Source: CAYVFC01 sp964450715
Lineage (GTDB): Bacteria > Myxococcota_A > Polyangia > Polyangiales > JAFGIB01
Reading direction: 5' to 3'
Assembly (NCBI GenBank): GCA_964450715.1
Contig: CAYVFC010000069.1
Span: forward strand, 1-42,209
Length of the DNA: 42,209 bases
Position numbers and translations under genes: made by a program. Of the stretch, positions 34,801 through 42,209 are shown one piece after another (position 1 is the first letter of the stretch; every line of letters starts with the position of its first letter). A model generated the notes under the pieces. The model did no database searches. It was not told the DNA's origin and was given only the letters and a program-made list of their open reading frames with translations.

Positions 34801-37430
34801 ACGGCTGTCCGCGAGAGATCCACCTTCTGCTTACGCGCGTCGCAGAGCAGGGAGAGGTCTCCGAGCTCGGCGGCTAAACGCTCCAGGCGCGCCAGTACCT
34901 CTGGATTTCCGGGAGCGATTGAGAGCGAAGCGATACAGGTGTCGGCGGCGCCACGCGGGTCGCCGAGCTCGGCCCGGATCGATGCCAGTATCGTCAGCAG
35001 TCGCTTCTTCGCCTGGCGGTCGGGGGTCGCAGCGATACGCGCTTGTAGCAGGGAGGGGAGCTCCCCGCGTCGCCGCGCAACGGTCATCAGGCAGAGCAGA
35101 GTGGAAAACACCGAGGGGTCGTCAGGTTTCGCCGAGGCGATCTCGCGGTATACCTCTATGGCCCGGGGGCGATCGGAGGGAAGGTCCAGCAACAGCGGTG
35201 CCAGGCGGACGAGAACACCGATACGTTCGCCCGGTCCGGCCTCTTGTAGTTCGCCTTCGATGCTCTCCGTTAGAGCTTGCCGCATTCGGGACTTGCCCGC
35301 CAACCGTTCGATGTTTTTCCTCGAGGCGACGTGTTCCGGATCGATTTCAACAATCCGCTGCCAGGTTGCCAGCGCGTACAGTATTGCCCCTAGCTTTTCC
35401 TCGGCCACCATCGCACTCCGCGCCAGCAAATCCAACGAAGCGGGCGGATCCGAGGCGGCAACGGCCTCAGAGGCCTTTTGCAGGCAGTCGACGAGGATGA
35501 CCTGGTCGTTGAACGAGACGGAGTGTCTCTCCAGCAGTTCGAGTGCCTCGGAAAACGGGGGCGCGTGCTCGACCGCCTCGGCCAACAGCAGCAACGCACG
35601 CTCGTGGGCGTCCCGGATACCTAGCGCCGCTTCGCCGGCGCGCCGGTACCAGAGCGCTGTCTGCTCCAGCGTACGCCGACGCGCGACCTGTTCGGATAAT
35701 ACAGCGACTTCTTCCGGCGTACCGCTCGCCTTGAGGTTTTCGTACAGAGGATCGTGAAGAAGCTCGACCTGGGGGTCCTCGTCAAATGCCTCGAGAAGTA
35801 GGTCGGCGGCCAGATCGGGTCTCGCGTATTCCTCCGCCAGCAGGGCGGCTCGCAACCTGAGATCACGTCTTCTATCCCCGGAAGCCTCCCGCCCGGCCAC
35901 GTCTCCCAGCAGCGCGACCGCTGCGACGCCGCGTCCGGTGCTCTGCAGAGCACGGAAATACTCGAGAACGAGATCCGTGTCGTCCGGACGCAGCGCATAT
36001 GCCCGCGCGCGTAGCGACCGCGTCCTTTCCGGTTCTGTTGCTTCCAGCGCTCTCGCCGCGGCGCGCAGGTGAGCGACCGCTCCCTCGGAATCGCCCCTTT
36101 CGGCGAGTATCCCCGCGACTTGCTCGTGCGGGGCGACGTCGCTTTCGTCCTCGGCGGCGGCCTCGCATAGCGCGTCCAGACAGGCGTCCAGATCCCCGGC
36201 ACACCGGGCAAAGGCGGCGACGCGCCGCAAGGCGCGAGCTCGTTGGCTACCGGCGGATGCGGTAACGGCGGACACGCGAGCATAGGCCAGAGCGGAATCG
36301 GCGTCGCCGATCGCCATACAGAGCCTTGACGCCTGTCGCGGCGCCTCCTCGAGGTAGGGGTCGGCGGCCGTGGCGTCTCCGTAGGCGCGTGCCGCTTCTT
36401 CGATCGCGCCCACCGAGCTCTCCCAGGCTCGCCCCAGGTCGCAGAGCGCTTTTGCGCGGTCGTTTGCCGGAGCCGCTTCGCCATCTAAAAAAGCGACCCG
36501 TTCTTCAGCCGTGAAGACTGGATCGTCGAAAGGTGAAGCTTGGAGAGAATAGCGCCTGAGCTCGGTGGTCGGGATGCTGGGCACGCCTTCGACGCGACCG
36601 GCGCCGCCGCCATCCAAGGGACGGCCGGCGGGTTGTTCCGCCGCGTCGGTAGCGGACAGGTCGGGAAAGCAGGGAATGCTCGGCGGGGGTAGGGTCGATT
36701 TCCGAGCAGGGAAAGAAGGCATGGTGAGCCGCGCAGCGTCCGAGGCGGTCGGGGCGCTCCCCGGGGCGGCGAGAAAGATCAGTCCCGCCCGTTCCAGGGC
36801 CGCGATCGAGGTCGCGGCCGCCGGAGCGCGTACCAATATCGAGGAGACGGTGGGACGCTCCGGAAGGGAACCCAAGGCAGCCCATTTTCTGCCGGTCTCG
36901 GTGGATGCTCTCTGCAGCCACTCGAGCCTATGGTTGAGCCGCACGCCCACCGCTTCGGCATCCTCCTCGGTTGCACAACGCGCCAGAGCATCAAGCAGTA
37001 ACGGCACCAGTCGGACGCCGGGCAGGCCGACCGGAAGTGGATCTCCAGGTTCAAGCCGAAGGGGGTGTTCCCCGGAACACCTCAGCTCGCGAAACGAGCG
37101 AACGAAACGGTCCAGCCATAGCGAGCGGCGGGCCGAAAGAAGGTCGCGTTCCCTCAGCAGACCATCGCGCACCAGCACCTGGGCGATATGGATGCCTTGT
37201 TCGTCGGCCTCTACTTGAGCTCGAGAAAGGGCCCCCTCGTCGATCAGCGACGAGTCGAACAGGAACTGTTCCAGCGATTCGTCGCCGTCCGCAGGGTGGA
37301 CCCCGACGACGTCTCCGCTGGAGATCACCACCCTCCGCCTGCCCAAATTTATATATCCGGTCGCCGCTCGCTCCGCGAGAGAGATGAGCGACTTCGCGAT
37401 CGGGCTAGCTTCCAGAGCGATGGGTTGCAT
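31827..37430 (-). CDS. Giant TPR protein with DUF4388-like N-terminal domain
   Basis: An 1867-residue soluble protein without a signal peptide. Residues 1-115 resemble the DUF4388/PATAN module common in Myxococcota signalling and motility proteins (GYINLGRRRVVISSGDVVGV, then a two-helix region). From about 300 to 1440 it is nearly continuous TPR-like helix pairs, recognisable by repeated ALxYxRxA and PDDPxVxxxL phrases. Around 1450-1560 lies a Ser/Glu/Ala-rich, likely disordered linker. The C-terminal 300 residues form a separate helical domain I cannot assign. It lies 95 bases downstream of the MJ0042/GYF protein on the same strand and is probably co-expressed. Likely a large scaffold; the process is unknown. 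Confidence 0.8.
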   Translation of the reverse strand: MQPIALEASPIAKSLISLAERAATGYINLGRRRVVISSGDVVGVHPADGDESLEQFLFDSSLIDEGALSRAQVEADEQGIHIAQVLVRDGLLRERDLLSARRSLWLDRFVRSFRELRCSGEHPLRLEPGDPLPVGLPGVRLVPLLLDALARCATEEDAEAVGVRLNHRLEWLQRASTETGRKWAALGSLPERPTVSSILVRAPAAATSIAALERAGLIFLAAPGSAPTASDAARLTMPSFPARKSTLPPPSIPCFPDLSATDAAEQPAGRPLDGGGAGRVEGVPSIPTTELRRYSLQASPFDDPVFTAEERVAFLDGEAAPANDRAKALCDLGRAWESSVGAIEEAARAYGDATAADPYLEEAPRQASRLCMAIGDADSALAYARVSAVTASAGSQRARALRRVAAFARCAGDLDACLDALCEAAAEDESDVAPHEQVAGILAERGDSEGAVAHLRAAARALEATEPERTRSLRARAYALRPDDTDLVLEYFRALQSTGRGVAAVALLGDVAGREASGDRRRDLRLRAALLAEEYARPDLAADLLLEAFDEDPQVELLHDPLYENLKASGTPEEVAVLSEQVARRRTLEQTALWYRRAGEAALGIRDAHERALLLLAEAVEHAPPFSEALELLERHSVSFNDQVILVDCLQKASEAVAASDPPASLDLLARSAMVAEEKLGAILYALATWQRIVEIDPEHVASRKNIERLAGKSRMRQALTESIEGELQEAGPGERIGVLVRLAPLLLDLPSDRPRAIEVYREIASAKPDDPSVFSTLLCLMTVARRRGELPSLLQARIAATPDRQAKKRLLTILASIRAELGDPRGAADTCIASLSIAPGNPEVLARLERLAAELGDLSLLCDARKQKVDLSRTAVGRGLALVRLARVLEASTRFDEAVAAADAALVADPTSAEASLLLLRHAHRLPPDRSVVILGVVRSALGDSSPLLELEAKAARAARDEDAYLRALESWNLVSPLDGEPVREILRLKTEQGRDPVAIAEAAGRLLDPELLDGTAGEEIEKALEKLSELGTHDRAFELAARALDALGKGCFATLLLREARAVGDHAHTILALERTLPFLDSSGRRETLHDLRKLHLARNDRAGELNALLRLIALDPEDIDILDRLAVLYAENGKIERLLSVLSLATSASSEPNQKRQKMLDLAAAYAYAASDLLHAEECIRAIVIDFPFDERWTLEALGAFFSLGDRRWAFEKILALAREAPAEIGASIFRWAAATVESEMSDPSGALQICLHGLDLFPHHAGLVQSMERYAAETRDIDTAIETYERLAERAMGNHGRRSLYYRAARWLEGIERDDLALAYYGKAFRLAPSRGVLFNAIERLSARIDPPLVLIEAYEALARSTGSPIKRAALLHSAARLHLDRADGAHGAYKAAELLAEAWEAAASDPIAESLREAAARLKGVDDAVADSLLAGLSDRAEQNDSVLAGNGIGLDNGVDSVTSGATKEREQAGGGLQNDTDEWRDFADSVESQSEAGTSASSAVPASSPPGFSESAPFEATAGNDAAPDGDAQNQAEAAHRYRTLVREQPSNTEAVRNLYGSLSLSGARVEAGSASEVLSVFDASVETTERPVFLPGICPASEIQATIEPPGEQKRHRLLELVWEAVRTIPRFTRTLQRHGIDNGDRLPVGATDPLASAYARASALLQADVPLFLKDEGELMPLVAATNPPALIASLRMQGEQALDMSFVFGRCLWLARPQNVLSATLPVNEMQLLLDAVWAAFAPVSSYGEVSQVSKQVASDLWQAMPAVAQREVRTLLEEGSISADATILSENVRAAAARSGLLCSGSVRAALLSLSVLDSSLKGIEVETEAGFQAACRASLEFAEVVRFAFSSGYLAIRALA

Positions 37431-37525
37431 GCCTGCGATGGTGAGCGATCTACCTCGAATACGTCTTCGTCGTCCTACTTCGCTGAAGCTCCCTGACGGC
37501 CAGGTGATGTGTCGGTGCTCTAGGG

Positions 37526-39781
37526 TTATGGCCCGGTCGACCCGGGCGGGGAGGGCGGTTTCCCCTCTAATTTATGCTGCTCTGCTTTCTTTCGCATTTC
37601 AATTCGGTACTGCTCGATCTGGGCCCTGGCGATCGAGGCTAAACGCCCCCGAGGGCGACTTCGAACATAGGCCTCGTACGCGCGTAAAGCGTCCGTCTTT
37701 CGTCCTAGCCTGCGGTATGCGTCGCCCAGACCGATATAGGCCTCGGGATACCCCCGTTTCGCGGCCGGCTGGAAATAATAGATGGCCCTGGAGGCCCGGT
37801 TTTTCTCTATCTCGACGTACCCCATGCCCGTCAGCGCCCGCGGCTCGTTGGGCTTTTTATCCAGCACGCGCCGGAAGAGCTTCTCGGCTCGAACGATGGC
37901 GCCGCTCTCTAGTAGTCTCTCGCCGCGCCGGACCAGACGGCCCAGATCGGAAGGCGAGGCTTCATCCTCGCTTTCCTCTTCTCGGGCCGCACGATCGGGC
38001 TCGTCCCGGTCTGCCGCTTCCGCCTGCTCTTCTGCCTCCGGTTCGGCCCCCGCCGCCCCCTCGGAGCCGCTCGCGGCTTCGAGCGCGTTCTTCAGCGCCG
38101 TCGTCTCGGGGTGTGCCGGATCCCGCAAGAGAATCGCTTCCAGCCGCGCGAGGGCGTCGTCGCGCTGCTCGGCCGCGATCAGGCAGCGCGCCAGCAATAC
38201 CAGGAGGCGAATCGATCCGGGAGCTTTCTTCACCGCTTCTCTCGCCGATTCGAGGCCGGCCTTCAGGTCACCGTCGGCCGCGTCGACGGCGATCATCGCC
38301 TCGACTCGCAGTAGCTCCGCGGAAGGAGACGGATCGTTCATTCGCGCCTTTTCCAGCAAGACGCGAGCTTCGTCCAGCTCTCCTTTCAAGCGCGAGGCAT
38401 CCGAAGACGCGATCATCGCTTCCACGGATTCGGGACCGTAGCGCGCGGCTCGCTCGGCATACTGCACCGCGCGGTCGGTATAGCTCTTCACCTCGTAGCG
38501 ATAAGCCGCGATCTCCGGGGTTACTCCGTCGTCCCCTGACGCTTCCGCGTCCATGATGCGAAACCTCAACGACTGCGCCCAGACGGCGTACGCCTGCGAA
38601 AGCAGGGCGAGCAGGCGGGGATCCCGTTCGCGAAACGCCAGCGCCTTGGTGAACTCGGTGATGGATTCCGAGAAGCGATCGACGCGGTGAGAATCGAGGG
38701 CTTTTCGCCCGCTTTCGATAAATTGGTCGGCTCGATCCACGACCGTGGGCTCGACGGATCTCTCCCCGGACGGATTCAGGGTCCAGAGCCACACCCCGAC
38801 CCCGAGCGCCAGCAGCGCCAACACCGACCAGATGACCCATCCGATACGCGAACGCGGTATGCTGGCCGGCTCTTCCTCGTCGTCCAGCATCGGAATCGTC
38901 ACCGCTGTTGTCATCGGCGGCGGTTCCACGGGGAGCGCGGAAGCGGACTGCGCGTCGGGCTTGTCCGCCCCGTGGCCTTCCGGATCTCGACGAGGCGCCG
39001 GGTCGCTCGCCTCCGACCCCACTGGCTTGACCTTGACGGTGGGCAACTGCTGGTCGCTATCCCGCTCCCCCGCTTCTTTCCCGACCCCCGTCTCCGCTTC
39101 GCTCCCCTTTTGTCCTCCGGGGTCCATCAAACGGGGCTCACTCGCCTCGGGAGGCTGCTGTTGACGCGCGCCGTCTCGAGCAGCCAGTTGCCGCACGAGC
39201 ATCTCGGGATGCTCGCGCGTGCTTTCGGCTTCCGGCCTGCCCCCCCACATGTTGGGGGTGTCCCTTCTTCTGCGTTCCTTGACCTTATGTTCCGTCTCTC
39301 CGGGCGGGATCGGCGCGGGAGGATTGGCCCTACCCGACTGAGACTGAGGACGAGCAACAGCTACCCCGAACGGCAGCTCGACCTCGGTCTCCTGGGTCGG
39401 GGGGGGGACGGCACCGAGAACCAGGGTATCGCTCTGCTGGTTTTGCTGACGCCGCGAAGCGGAAAAGAACCCCCTGAGCTCGGCGATGTCGCCCAGGCGT
39501 TTCCACACCTGTCCGGTACGGGAGATCTCGTCTTCCGCGGTACAGACCCCCTGAGCGATGAGCCGGGTCAAATCTCCCAGCGAGACCAGCGGCTCGACGG
39601 TTCCGTTCGTCTTGCGGATCAGCCAGGGTTTCGATTCATCTACCGTCTCCGGAGACTGGCCGGGACGAAAGACCTTGAACAGATGTCCGCAGCTGGTGCA
39701 TTTGACGGTGGTTCCTCGATCCGAAACGAGCGTTTCCTCGAACTCGTATTCGGCACCGCATCGGCTGCAGGATACGTCCAT
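37526..39781 (-). CDS. MJ0042 zinc-ribbon, GYF-like, single-TM TPR protein
   Basis: A 751-residue membrane-anchored protein. The zinc ribbon is C5-x2-C8 ... C28-x2-C31 (MJ0042 type), followed by a GYF_2-like domain (about 53-106, PWLIRKTNGTV to ELRGFF), an acidic Pro-rich linker (about 110-300), one membrane helix (about 312-332, WVIWSVLALLALGVGVWLW) and TPR repeats to about 730. N-in topology would put the ribbon and GYF domains in the cytoplasm and the TPRs in the periplasm. This architecture is frequent in Myxococcota. The start lacks a clear ribosome site. It likely heads an operon with the giant TPR gene, and may link cytoplasmic signals to envelope machinery. Confidence 0.85.
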   Translation of the reverse strand: MDVSCSRCGAEYEFEETLVSDRGTTVKCTSCGHLFKVFRPGQSPETVDESKPWLIRKTNGTVEPLVSLGDLTRLIAQGVCTAEDEISRTGQVWKRLGDIAELRGFFSASRRQQNQQSDTLVLGAVPPPTQETEVELPFGVAVARPQSQSGRANPPAPIPPGETEHKVKERRRRDTPNMWGGRPEAESTREHPEMLVRQLAARDGARQQQPPEASEPRLMDPGGQKGSEAETGVGKEAGERDSDQQLPTVKVKPVGSEASDPAPRRDPEGHGADKPDAQSASALPVEPPPMTTAVTIPMLDDEEEPASIPRSRIGWVIWSVLALLALGVGVWLWTLNPSGERSVEPTVVDRADQFIESGRKALDSHRVDRFSESITEFTKALAFRERDPRLLALLSQAYAVWAQSLRFRIMDAEASGDDGVTPEIAAYRYEVKSYTDRAVQYAERAARYGPESVEAMIASSDASRLKGELDEARVLLEKARMNDPSPSAELLRVEAMIAVDAADGDLKAGLESAREAVKKAPGSIRLLVLLARCLIAAEQRDDALARLEAILLRDPAHPETTALKNALEAASGSEGAAGAEPEAEEQAEAADRDEPDRAAREEESEDEASPSDLGRLVRRGERLLESGAIVRAEKLFRRVLDKKPNEPRALTGMGYVEIEKNRASRAIYYFQPAAKRGYPEAYIGLGDAYRRLGRKTDALRAYEAYVRSRPRGRLASIARAQIEQYRIEMRKKAEQHKLEGKPPSPPGSTGP

Positions 39782-40125
39782 TTATGGCTAGACCGGGTAG
39801 CTCTGTCGTTCCGTCGCTTCGGAGCCGACTCCGGTTGTCCCCCTTTTCGGATCAACGGCCCCGTTTTGATTCCAGGAATCCAGAAGTGATAGCATCAAGG
39901 AAACGCATGGTCACCTCGCAAAGCGGCCGGTAGAAAAAAATCCGGTGGGTTTATGTAGGTGTGACAACCACCGAGTCCCGTGGCGATTCCTGTACGACGG
40001 TAGCACTGTACACGATCGCCACACGGTCGTTACGGATCCGGGACTATCGCCTTTCGCCCGATCCGGCGCTCGACTTGAAGGACGCGCCCACCATGGCTAT
40101 GTTTCGTGGCGAACGGAGAGAAACG
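39782..40125. promoter_or_regulatory. Divergent promoter region between TPR and thioredoxin genes
   Basis: A 344-base gap between divergent genes. An open frame enters from 39961 toward the thioredoxin gene, but its sequence before 40126 does not look like a thioredoxin extension. TGTAC occurs twice in direct orientation (39991 and 40007), and CGGAG/CTCCG forms a small stem near 39820. No confident promoter hexamers. No tRNA or other RNA is seen. Confidence 0.4.
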
Positions 40126-40767
40126 ATGGCAATCCGGCAGGTATCCGAGGCGAATTTCGAACGCGAAGTGCTCGGTTCAGAGCTTCCCGTGCTGGTGGAT
40201 CTGTACGCGGACTGGTGCGCCCCGTGTAAACAGATGGAGCCGATCCTGGAGGATCTGGCCAGGGAGCTCGAAGGCAAGCTCGAGGTCGTACGGGTCGACG
40301 TGGAGAGCAACCGCGCACTGGCGCAGGCCTTCCAGGTCCGGTCCGTCCCCATGCTGGTGCTGATCGCGGACGGACGTCCCGTGAACCAGATCGTGGGAGC
40401 GGTCGACAGAAAGGCGCTTCAGCAATTCGTTCAGCCCGTCCTGCCCTCCGATCCCGGCGAGATAGAGCCGAAGCAACTCGCCGAGCTGCTACAGGCGCGT
40501 CGCGCCCTGCCGGTCGATATCAGGGAGCCCGGCTCCTATGGACGCTTCCGGATCCCGGGAGCGAAGAACATCCCCGTGCCCGAGATCCAGAACCGGGTTG
40601 CCGAGCTGCGCGCCGGGGATGGAAAAATCCGCGTGCTGTACTCGCGCAGCACGGACCAGGCGCGGGAGTTGGCAAGCAAGCTCATCTCCCGCGGCATCCA
40701 GGTCGCCTACCTGAAGGGCGGGTTTCTCGGCTGGGAAGCGGACGGCCTCGAGGTCGAGCGGGGTTGA
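40126..40767 (+). CDS. Thioredoxin-rhodanese fusion, rhodanese half lacking the catalytic Cys
   Basis: A 213-residue cytoplasmic protein. Residues 1-105 are a thioredoxin with active site W30-C31-A-P-C34 and the cis-Pro segment RSVPML. Residues 115-213 are a rhodanese-like domain with the family's DIREPGSY, IPGAKNIP and GGFLGW segments, but the active-site loop reads LYSRSTDQ with Ser173 where the catalytic Cys normally lies, so sulphur transfer by this domain is unlikely. It may instead bind a partner or substrate for the thioredoxin. ATG 40126 is chosen because GGAGAG lies just upstream and the protein then starts at the normal thioredoxin N-terminus; earlier ATGs at 40093 and 40099 are possible. 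Confidence 0.88.
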   Translation: MAIRQVSEANFEREVLGSELPVLVDLYADWCAPCKQMEPILEDLARELEGKLEVVRVDVESNRALAQAFQVRSVPMLVLIADGRPVNQIVGAVDRKALQQFVQPVLPSDPGEIEPKQLAELLQARRALPVDIREPGSYGRFRIPGAKNIPVPEIQNRVAELRAGDGKIRVLYSRSTDQARELASKLISRGIQVAYLKGGFLGWEADGLEVERG

Positions 40768-40835
40768 GGTGAGGCAGGGGCCGGACGCGATCGCGACCCG
40801 GACGAGAGCGCGTATCGAAACCGGATGGTCTTCCC

Positions 40836-42146
40836 GTGAGCGAGAAGAGAAAAGCCGTCTGGGGGTGGGTCGTTTATGACTGGGCCAACTCGGCCTTCGC
40901 GACCACGGTGATCGCGGGATTCTTCCCCATTTTCTTCGCCAGGTACTGGAACCACGGCGTCGATCCCAGCCTGGCGACCGCCCGGCTCGGGCTGGCCAAT
41001 TCAGGCGCCGGGCTGCTGGTCGCCATGCTGGCCCCGGTGCTGGGTGCCATCGCCGACCACGCCTCCTGCCGCAAGAAGCTGCTGATCTTCTTTGCCTATC
41101 TCGGCGCGCTCATGACCGGAGCCCTGTTCCTGGTCGAGCAGGGACAATGGGCCTGGGCCGCTCTGATCTACGCGGCCGGCAACATCGGGTTCGCCCTGGC
41201 CAACGTCTTCTACGACGCTCTGCTTCCCGCCGTTGCCGATGAAAAGAAGATCGATTTCGTCTCGGGGCTCGGTTACGGATTGGGTTATCTCGGAGGCGGC
41301 GTCCTTTTCACGATCAATGTCGCCATGTTCCTCTGGCCTCTGCGCTTCGGCCTGGAGAACGGAGCCGAGGCGGTGCGTTTCTCGTTTCTCAGCGTTTCGG
41401 TCTGGTGGGCCGTGTTCACCCTCGCCACGCTGCTGTGGGTTCCGGACGACGATGCGGACGATGAACGTCCGGGATTCGCCGTATCCGTCGCGGCCGGGAT
41501 GCGGCAGCTTCGCGATACCTTCAACCGGATACGGAGCCTGAGGCCGGTATTCCTGTTCCTACTGGCCTACTGGTTCTACATCGATGGCGTGGACACGGTC
41601 ATTCGCATGGCGGTCAACTACGGCCTCTCGATCGGCTTCAAGGACAACGATCTGATCGCCGCCCTGTTAATCGTGCAGTACGTGGGATTCCCGGCCGCTC
41701 TAGGCTTCGGATACCTGGCCCAGCGCTGGCATCCTCGCGGTGTCATATTCGTCACCATCGGAGCCTATATCTTCATCACGGCATACGGTGCGTTCATGAC
41801 CGGCAAGGAGGAGTTCTACGCGCTGGCCGTCATGATCGCCCTGGTGCAGGGAGGCATCCAGGCGAGCAGCCGTTCCTATTTTGCCCGTCTGATTCCCAGG
41901 GAACAGTCCGCCGAGTTCTTCGGCTTCTACAACATGATCGGCAAGTTCTCCGTCATCATCGGTCCTGCGCTGATGGGAGGCGTCGCCCTGCTCGCGAGCT
42001 CCGTCTTGCGACAGGGAACAGCCTCGCCCGCAGAGGCGGAGGAGGTCTCGCGGCTAGCGGCGCGGATCAGCATCGCCTCCGTAGTCATCCTGTTCGTCAT
42101 CGGAGCGGCGCTGTTACGCCTGGTGAAAGAAGAGGGCCGGCAGTAG
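40836..42146 (+). CDS. MFS transporter, UMF1/Atg22-like family
   Basis: A 436-residue polytopic membrane protein with about 12 helices. The N-terminal WGWVVYDWANSAFATTVIAG and GAIADHASCRKK (after helix 2) are hallmarks of the UMF1 family related to the yeast vacuolar effluxer Atg22. The second half contains FWFYIDGVDTVIRMA-like YWFYIDGVDTVIRMA and GGIQASSRSYFARLIP, again typical. The substrate of bacterial members is not established; amino-acid or metabolite export is a guess. The start is GTG at 40836 with a weak ribosome site; an ATG nearby at 40825 is out of frame. It lies 68 bases after the thioredoxin fusion. Confidence 0.92.
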   Translation: MSEKRKAVWGWVVYDWANSAFATTVIAGFFPIFFARYWNHGVDPSLATARLGLANSGAGLLVAMLAPVLGAIADHASCRKKLLIFFAYLGALMTGALFLVEQGQWAWAALIYAAGNIGFALANVFYDALLPAVADEKKIDFVSGLGYGLGYLGGGVLFTINVAMFLWPLRFGLENGAEAVRFSFLSVSVWWAVFTLATLLWVPDDDADDERPGFAVSVAAGMRQLRDTFNRIRSLRPVFLFLLAYWFYIDGVDTVIRMAVNYGLSIGFKDNDLIAALLIVQYVGFPAALGFGYLAQRWHPRGVIFVTIGAYIFITAYGAFMTGKEEFYALAVMIALVQGGIQASSRSYFARLIPREQSAEFFGFYNMIGKFSVIIGPALMGGVALLASSVLRQGTASPAEAEEVSRLAARISIASVVILFVIGAALLRLVKEEGRQ

Positions 42147-42155
42147 AGGGCTTAG

Positions 42156-42170
42156 GCCTCCTAAGGAGGC
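42156..42170. terminator. Perfect palindrome after the transporter gene
   Basis: GCCTCCT-A-AGGAGGC (42156-42170) begins nine bases after the transporter stop. No T-run follows on the plus strand, so termination is uncertain. The window ends 39 bases later with no further gene. Confidence 0.3.
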
Positions 42171-42209
42171 ACCGCAAAATAAACGATCCGGTTGCGGCCG
42201 CGTGGGCGG

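Noticed and set aside
39961..40125. N-terminal extension of the thioredoxin-rhodanese protein
   Set aside because: The extra 55 residues look random, have no signal peptide, and a good ribosome site precedes ATG 40126.
1..42209. CRISPR array, tRNA, rRNA, transposase or prophage
   Set aside because: No short regularly spaced repeats, no cloverleaf-like segment or rRNA signature, and no transposase or phage protein found on either strand by reading.

Overview
This 42.2 kb window is GC-rich and almost fully coding, with several traits typical of Myxococcota or related former Deltaproteobacteria. These are eukaryote-like Ser/Thr kinases, a kinase fused to a sigma-54 activator, a Gly-rich VWA lipoprotein, MJ0042 zinc-ribbon/GYF-like TPR proteins, very large TPR proteins, and a short XRE-type regulator directly upstream of pilMNOPQ. 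The assignment rests on gene content only. A run of exactly 100 N (17754-17853) inside a tandem repeat shows this is a draft or metagenomic scaffold.

Region 1 (1-5895, minus strand) carries a Gly-rich VWA lipoprotein, a DUF3141/PhaC-like alpha/beta hydrolase with six N-terminal repeats of 31-32 residues, and a YdiF-type CoA-transferase with an extra C-terminal domain. The last two look like an operon for acyl-CoA or polyester metabolism. A secreted HEAT-repeat protein is divergent (6223-7194).

Region 2 (7199-15588, all minus strand) runs rsmA, an ADP-forming acyl-CoA synthetase alpha-type protein, a TMTC-like GT-C membrane protein, an NAD-dependent epimerase, a metallophosphoesterase, an ATP-grasp enzyme, a GT2 glycosyltransferase and a PAP2 phosphatase. 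The epimerase, phosphoesterase and ATP-grasp genes overlap by four bases (TTGA, ATGA), so they are probably translationally coupled. The set looks like a surface glycan or lipid-linked sugar pathway. A 59-codon gene (15751-15930) follows on the plus strand.

Region 3 (16136-23213, plus strand) is a signalling block: a Ser/Thr kinase with an HCD catalytic loop, a repeat/gap region with TGGCACA inverted repeats, and a 1712-residue protein joining kinase, P-loop NTPase, TPR, GAF, sigma-54 AAA+ and Fis-type HTH domains.

Region 4 (23541-30820, plus strand) is the type IV pilus alignment and secretin operon: XRE-like regulator, pilM, pilN, pilO, pilP, a dispersed-repeat insertion, then pilQ, followed by an aroK-aroB fusion whose shikimate-kinase half looks degenerate.

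Region 5 (31095-42146) has a Cys-rich lipoprotein, two convergent large TPR proteins on the minus strand (DUF4388-like and MJ0042/GYF-like), a thioredoxin-rhodanese fusion lacking the rhodanese cysteine, and a UMF1/Atg22-like MFS transporter. I found no tRNA, rRNA, CRISPR array, transposase or phage gene.
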